Assembly (NCBI GenBank): GCA_016098155.1
Contig: JAAAJB010000813.1
Coordinates: 1 to 11,878 of the forward strand
DNA length: 11,878 bases
Direction: 5' to 3'
Origin: Actinomortierella ambigua
Lineage: Eukaryota > Mortierellomycota > Mortierellomycetes > Mortierellales > Mortierellaceae
Below the pieces are notes generated by a model that made no database searches, had not been told where the DNA came from, and was given only the letters and a program-made list of their open reading frames with translations. Positions 8,472 through 11,878 of the stretch are shown piece after piece (within the stretch, counting starts at the first letter, position 1; each line of letters starts with the position of its first letter). A program made the position numbers and the translations under genes.

Positions 8472-9402
8472 TGAGATGAGGGGAGAATTGAGAGAATGGG
8501 GAAACGGAGATGGAGTTTGCGAGATGGGGGATTGAGTTTTGAAGAGGTGTGGCAGTGCCTCTGGTAGTTTGGTCAACGTCACATGGTTGCACATGCAGAT
8601 GGGCAAGGCGAAATACGCGCCTTGGTAAGAATTGCTTCTCTACATCTGAAAATTTCGCTCTGATTGAACTCGGCTCTAGATCTGCCTTTCTCTCTCTACA
8701 CTTTGTGCGGGTATGTCGATCGCTATATTTGACTGGCGGTTCGCGTCTAGTTTCCATGTGCTCCGATACAGAGGCGTTTTCAGTTGGTGATTCTCCACAA
8801 TGTAAACCCCTCCGGTTCAGTGACAGCCATTGACGCGTTTATGAGGTAGCCACAACCATCGTGTTGCCGTTGACACTCACAGCTCGGTCTGTGCCAACCA
8901 ATCTGAATGCATAACCTACTTCACAGCAGTAGCAAACATAGGTTATGAGGCAACAGTCATGAGCTTATACTACACGAGAGCACCGTCTAATTGTAAAAGG
9001 TGTGGGTACTGTCTATTGCAGTGATCTTGGTGGTGCTGGTTGAGCAATCCAGTGTTCTGGTGTTCCACAGAAATCCCCCAGAAAGCACCCGCGCTTCATC
9101 GTCGCACAAACTACGTGAACAATAAAGCTTCTGAATATCAGCCCAAAGCCTTGACAGAGGACCATGTCGTCGAAGAGTCAAATATACCATCAAACTTGGA
9201 CAAGCAATGCACCCTGAGAATTGTGAAATGGCCAAACGTGATGAAACGCATGACAACAGAATAATTGTGGCAACCCACACTATGACAATCTGCAACAAAT
9301 GGATGTTACTATTAAGCGAATCTGGGTAGGATAAGATACAGCCGAAAGCAGTCTTGTCCGGCCCATGAGCACCGCAAACCGCAATATGTGGGAGGATTCG
9401 AT
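8472..9402. other. Intergenic region: kinase-gene promoter side and 3' flank of the second Sel1 gene
   Basis: Read on the minus strand, the last 100 bases before the ATG at 8471 are pyrimidine-rich (CTCAATTCTCCCCTCATCTCA directly before it), which fits a 5' leader. A TATA-like AAATATA occurs near 8722-8730, about 250 bases upstream; its role is unsure. A nine-base inverted repeat lies at 8910-8947. Open frames here lack recognisable domains, and I see no further gene. Confidence 0.5.
8910..8947. repeat. Nine-base inverted repeat with 20-base loop
   Basis: CATAACCTA (8910-8918) and TAGGTTATG (8939-8947) are exact reverse complements. It could be a protein-binding dyad in the promoter region of the kinase gene or a chance match. 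Confidence 0.5.
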
Positions 9403-9408
9403 TTTATT
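9403..9408 (-). promoter_or_regulatory. AATAAA polyadenylation signal overlapping the second Sel1 gene's stop codon
   Basis: The minus strand again reads GAA TAA AAT at the end of the gene, so the TAA stop (9406-9404) lies inside AATAAA. The ten bases GGAATAAAAT are the same in both paralogues, while the sequence after them differs completely. Confidence 0.5.
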
Positions 9409-11878
9409 CCTTGTGCATTTGAAGGGAATCTAATCGGGCTTGCGCAAACGTATGGTCCAGAGTAGCAGCCTCGTAGTACCATTTAATTGCCTCCACCACA
9501 TTCTTCGCCACGCCTCGGCCCTTTTCATACATTCGACCAAGGATATACTGCGCTGCTGCATATCTCTGCTCGGCCCCTTGCTGGTACAATGTGACAACAT
9601 CTGAGAAATCAGTGCCCGTTCGTCGGCTAAGGTAGTGAGGGCTAGTCAACCATCTGATGTGATGGTATCTTTCTAGCCCATCTTCATCATCTCGCTTCCG
9701 GAACAAACGAAGAGCCCCATCGCCATCAAGCTCCACTTCGAGGCCAAGCTCATACATCGAGCCGAGGTTGAATAGCCCACCCGGGTCCTGCTGAGCAGCA
9801 CTCCGACTATACCACTGGAATGCCATGTGATCGCTCTGTTCAACACCGATGCCCAAATCGTACAGCCATCCAACACTGTTTTGTGCCGCCGCATCCCCTT
9901 GCTCAGCTGCTATAGTGAACCACTTGAACGCTTCAAGGCCGTTCGGTTCGACCCCTTTACCATCCATATACATCCGACCAAGGGTTCTTTGTGCCTTGTC
10001 ATAACCTTGCTCAGCTGCCTTCATGTACCACCTGAATGCTTCGACCTCACTATTCTCAACACCATACCCATGCTCATACATCAAGCCGCGGTAGAATTGA
10101 GCAACTCTGACCCCTTGTTCGGCTGACTTGATGAACCACTGGAAACTCTCGGGGTCCAGCATAGAAGGCCAAAGATATCGCTCAACTCCGTCGTCTGCTG
10201 CCATGGTGAACCACTTGACTGCCTCATCATCGCTCTGCTCGACCCCTCGTCCCTCCGCATACATGCAGCCTAGGCCGAACTGTGCTCCTTGAATGCCACG
10301 ATCTGCTGCCTTTGTGAACCACTTGAACATCTCATTGTCGCTCGGCTGGATTTCTCGACTGTTCCACCAGAGGGTTAAATGCACTGGCAAATACCCTTGA
10401 TCAGACGCCTCGAAATACCACTTGTACGCCTCGGCATGGCTCTGTTCGACCCCTCGACCTTCTTCGTACATCAAGCTAAGTTCGAATTGGGCTGCCTGCA
10501 TCCAGGGATCTGCCGCCCTGGTGAACCACTTGACTGCCTCGATATCGCACTGGTCGACTCCATTCCCTTGCTTGAACATCTGTCCAAGGCTGAATTGTGC
10601 TACACTATGCCCTTGTTCAGCGGCTTTCGTGTACCACTTTATCGCATTAGAGGCGCTCTGCTCAGCCCCTTTTCCATTCTGGTACATCCAACCTAGATAA
10701 TCTTGCGAAGAGGCATCTCCCTGCTTTGCCGCCATGGTGAACCACTTGAACGCCTTATCGTTGCTCTGCTCAAATCCTCGCCCCTCTTTGAACATATAGC
10801 CGAGTCTGCCTTGCGCTTCTGGGATCCCTTGCTCCGCCGCCTTGGTGTACCATTTGATCGCCTCGGTTGTGCTCTTCTCAACCCCTTGTCCATGATCGTA
10901 CATGCGGCCAAGTCGGTCTTGTGCACGGCCATAACCTTGCTCTGCTGCCATGGTGTACCACTTGACTGCCTCGACCTCACTCTTCTTAGCACTCACCCCA
11001 TTCTCATACATCACGCCAAGGTAGAACTGAGCAGCCAGAACCCCCTGTTTAGCTGCCTTGGTGAACCGTTGGAGTGGCCCTGGATTAAGCCAAGAACGGA
11101 ACTCTTTTAGTACCCCCTGTTCTGCCGCCTCGGTAAGCCACTTGACTGCCATATCATCATTCTGCTCAACACCACTTCCTTCTTTGTACATGAAGCCAAG
11201 ACCGAATTGCGCGTTCTGGCTCCCTTGCTCTGCTGCCTTGGTGAGCCACTTGACTGCCTCGGCTGTGCTCCGCTCCACCCCTTGTCCTTTATCATACATT
11301 GAATAAAGTTGGAGTTGTGAACGGGAATTGCCTTGTTCTGCCGCCAGAGTGAACCACTTGACCGCCTCGGCACCACTCATCGTAACCCCTTTTCCATTCA
11401 AATACGCTATTCCGAGATCGTGCTGTGCTCTCGCATTCCCTTGGTGTGCTGACATGTTGAGCCACTTGAATGCCTCCTCATCGCTTTGCTTCTCATGTCG
11501 ACCAAGAGAATACCATTGCGATAGCTCATACTGTGCATCTGTCTGCCCTTGATCAGCTGCTCTGTGATACCATCTTGATGCCTCCTCAACGTCCCTCTTG
11601 ACACCACGACCATCCGCATACATAAGGCCAATCTGATATTGAGCCTCCATACTGCCTCCATCTGCCGCTCGCAGATACCATGACGCGGCCCTCACATCGC
11701 TCTTCCGGACACCTTGGCTATGTTCATACATCGTGGCAACACGGAGCTGTGCTATCACCGCTCCATGCGATGCCGCCATCCGATACCACCAGAAGGCGTC
11801 CTTCTCACTCTTGTCGACACTGTGGCCATGATCGTAGATCCATCCGAGAAACAGCTGTGCCTCGACACTTCCTTGCTT
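9404..11878 (-). CDS. Sel1-repeat protein, tandem paralogue of the kinase-Sel1 gene, 5' end outside the window
   Basis: The frame is open from the right edge (11878) to TAA 9406-9404, at least 824 codons with no intron. The ATG at 11779-11777 is not the start: the frame continues upstream as GSVEAQLFLGWIYDHGHSVD, nearly the same as the first repeat of the neighbour gene, and the ATG falls in a repeat that is internal there. The visible part is about 24 Sel1 units of 36 residues with the consensus A-x-K-W-Y/F-x-x-A-A-E-Q-G-x-x-x-A-Q-x-x-L-G-x-M-Y-x-x-G-x-G-V-E. Unit order matches the neighbour throughout, including degenerate units and the conserved WLTSPxYL segment near the C-terminus. It lacks one 108-base unit and an 18-base insertion found in the neighbour. 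By comparison a TKL kinase domain is expected upstream, but that is an inference since no kinase sequence is in the window. Function is otherwise as for the neighbour: a scaffold-like solenoid of unknown partner. Confidence 0.92.
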   Translation of the reverse strand, partial: KQGSVEAQLFLGWIYDHGHSVDKSEKDAFWWYRMAASHGAVIAQLRVATMYEHSQGVRKSDVRAASWYLRAADGGSMEAQYQIGLMYADGRGVKRDVEEASRWYHRAADQGQTDAQYELSQWYSLGRHEKQSDEEAFKWLNMSAHQGNARAQHDLGIAYLNGKGVTMSGAEAVKWFTLAAEQGNSRSQLQLYSMYDKGQGVERSTAEAVKWLTKAAEQGSQNAQFGLGFMYKEGSGVEQNDDMAVKWLTEAAEQGVLKEFRSWLNPGPLQRFTKAAKQGVLAAQFYLGVMYENGVSAKKSEVEAVKWYTMAAEQGYGRAQDRLGRMYDHGQGVEKSTTEAIKWYTKAAEQGIPEAQGRLGYMFKEGRGFEQSNDKAFKWFTMAAKQGDASSQDYLGWMYQNGKGAEQSASNAIKWYTKAAEQGHSVAQFSLGQMFKQGNGVDQCDIEAVKWFTRAADPWMQAAQFELSLMYEEGRGVEQSHAEAYKWYFEASDQGYLPVHLTLWWNSREIQPSDNEMFKWFTKAADRGIQGAQFGLGCMYAEGRGVEQSDDEAVKWFTMAADDGVERYLWPSMLDPESFQWFIKSAEQGVRVAQFYRGLMYEHGYGVENSEVEAFRWYMKAAEQGYDKAQRTLGRMYMDGKGVEPNGLEAFKWFTIAAEQGDAAAQNSVGWLYDLGIGVEQSDHMAFQWYSRSAAQQDPGGLFNLGSMYELGLEVELDGDGALRLFRKRDDEDGLERYHHIRWLTSPHYLSRRTGTDFSDVVTLYQQGAEQRYAAAQYILGRMYEKGRGVAKNVVEAIKWYYEAATLDHTFAQARLDSLQMHKE

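Noticed and set aside
8987..9298. Minus-strand frame of 103 codons with a hydrophobic start, between the Sel1 genes
   Set aside because: It resembles a signal anchor at first sight, but the rest matches nothing I know, and there is no supporting promoter or splice structure.
11777..11779. ATG as the start of the second Sel1 gene
   Set aside because: The frame stays open to the window edge and the upstream codons match the neighbour's first Sel1 unit almost exactly, so this methionine is internal.
4730..11878. Bacterial origin suggested by the many Sel1 repeats
   Set aside because: Sel1 repeats are common in bacteria, but the TKL kinase fusion, spliced neighbours, AATAAA signals and long intergenic regions fit a fungal chromosome.
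1..11878. tRNA, rRNA or CRISPR array
   Set aside because: I saw no tRNA-like arms with a GGTTCRANNCC box, no rRNA core sequence, and no regularly spaced short repeats apart from the coding Sel1 units.

Overview
This is nuclear DNA of a fungus. The genes carry spliceosomal introns with GT...AG ends and CTAAY branch points, the leaders are pyrimidine-rich, and one gene has a TATA box about 100 bases before its ATG. Genes fusing a tyrosine-kinase-like (TKL) kinase to long arrays of Sel1 repeats are known to be expanded in Mucoromycota. The moderate GC content fits a Mortierella-type genome better than the very AT-rich Glomeromycotina. The lineage is an inference, not something the sequence proves.

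Layout. Bases 1-1423 hold no gene I can support. Bases 1424-1770 (minus) hold a broken C-terminal piece of a hAT-family transposase, with frameshifts and a stop. Bases 2323-2986 (plus) hold a three-exon gene for a small secreted protein of 141 residues whose cysteine spacing and last strand resemble a cyanovirin-N homology (CVNH) lectin domain. Bases 3665 to about 3964 (minus) hold an Atx1-type copper chaperone whose first exon is uncertain. Bases 3965-4729 appear empty. Bases 4730-8471 (minus) hold a complete kinase-Sel1 gene of about 1216 residues, probably with a tiny first exon. Bases 8472-9403 are its upstream region plus the 3' flank of the next gene. Bases 9404-11878 (minus) hold a second Sel1-repeat gene, a head-to-tail tandem paralogue that runs off the right edge. 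Its kinase part, if present, lies outside the window.

How the genes relate. The two Sel1 genes are one tandem duplication. They share repeat order, the same degenerate repeats at the same places, and the same stop codon embedded in an AATAAA signal. They differ by one 36-residue repeat and an 18-base insertion. The kinase half has all catalytic residues, so the protein is probably an active signalling kinase with a long solenoid for binding partners. The small secreted protein and the copper chaperone are independent neighbours; nothing in the sequence ties them to the kinases.
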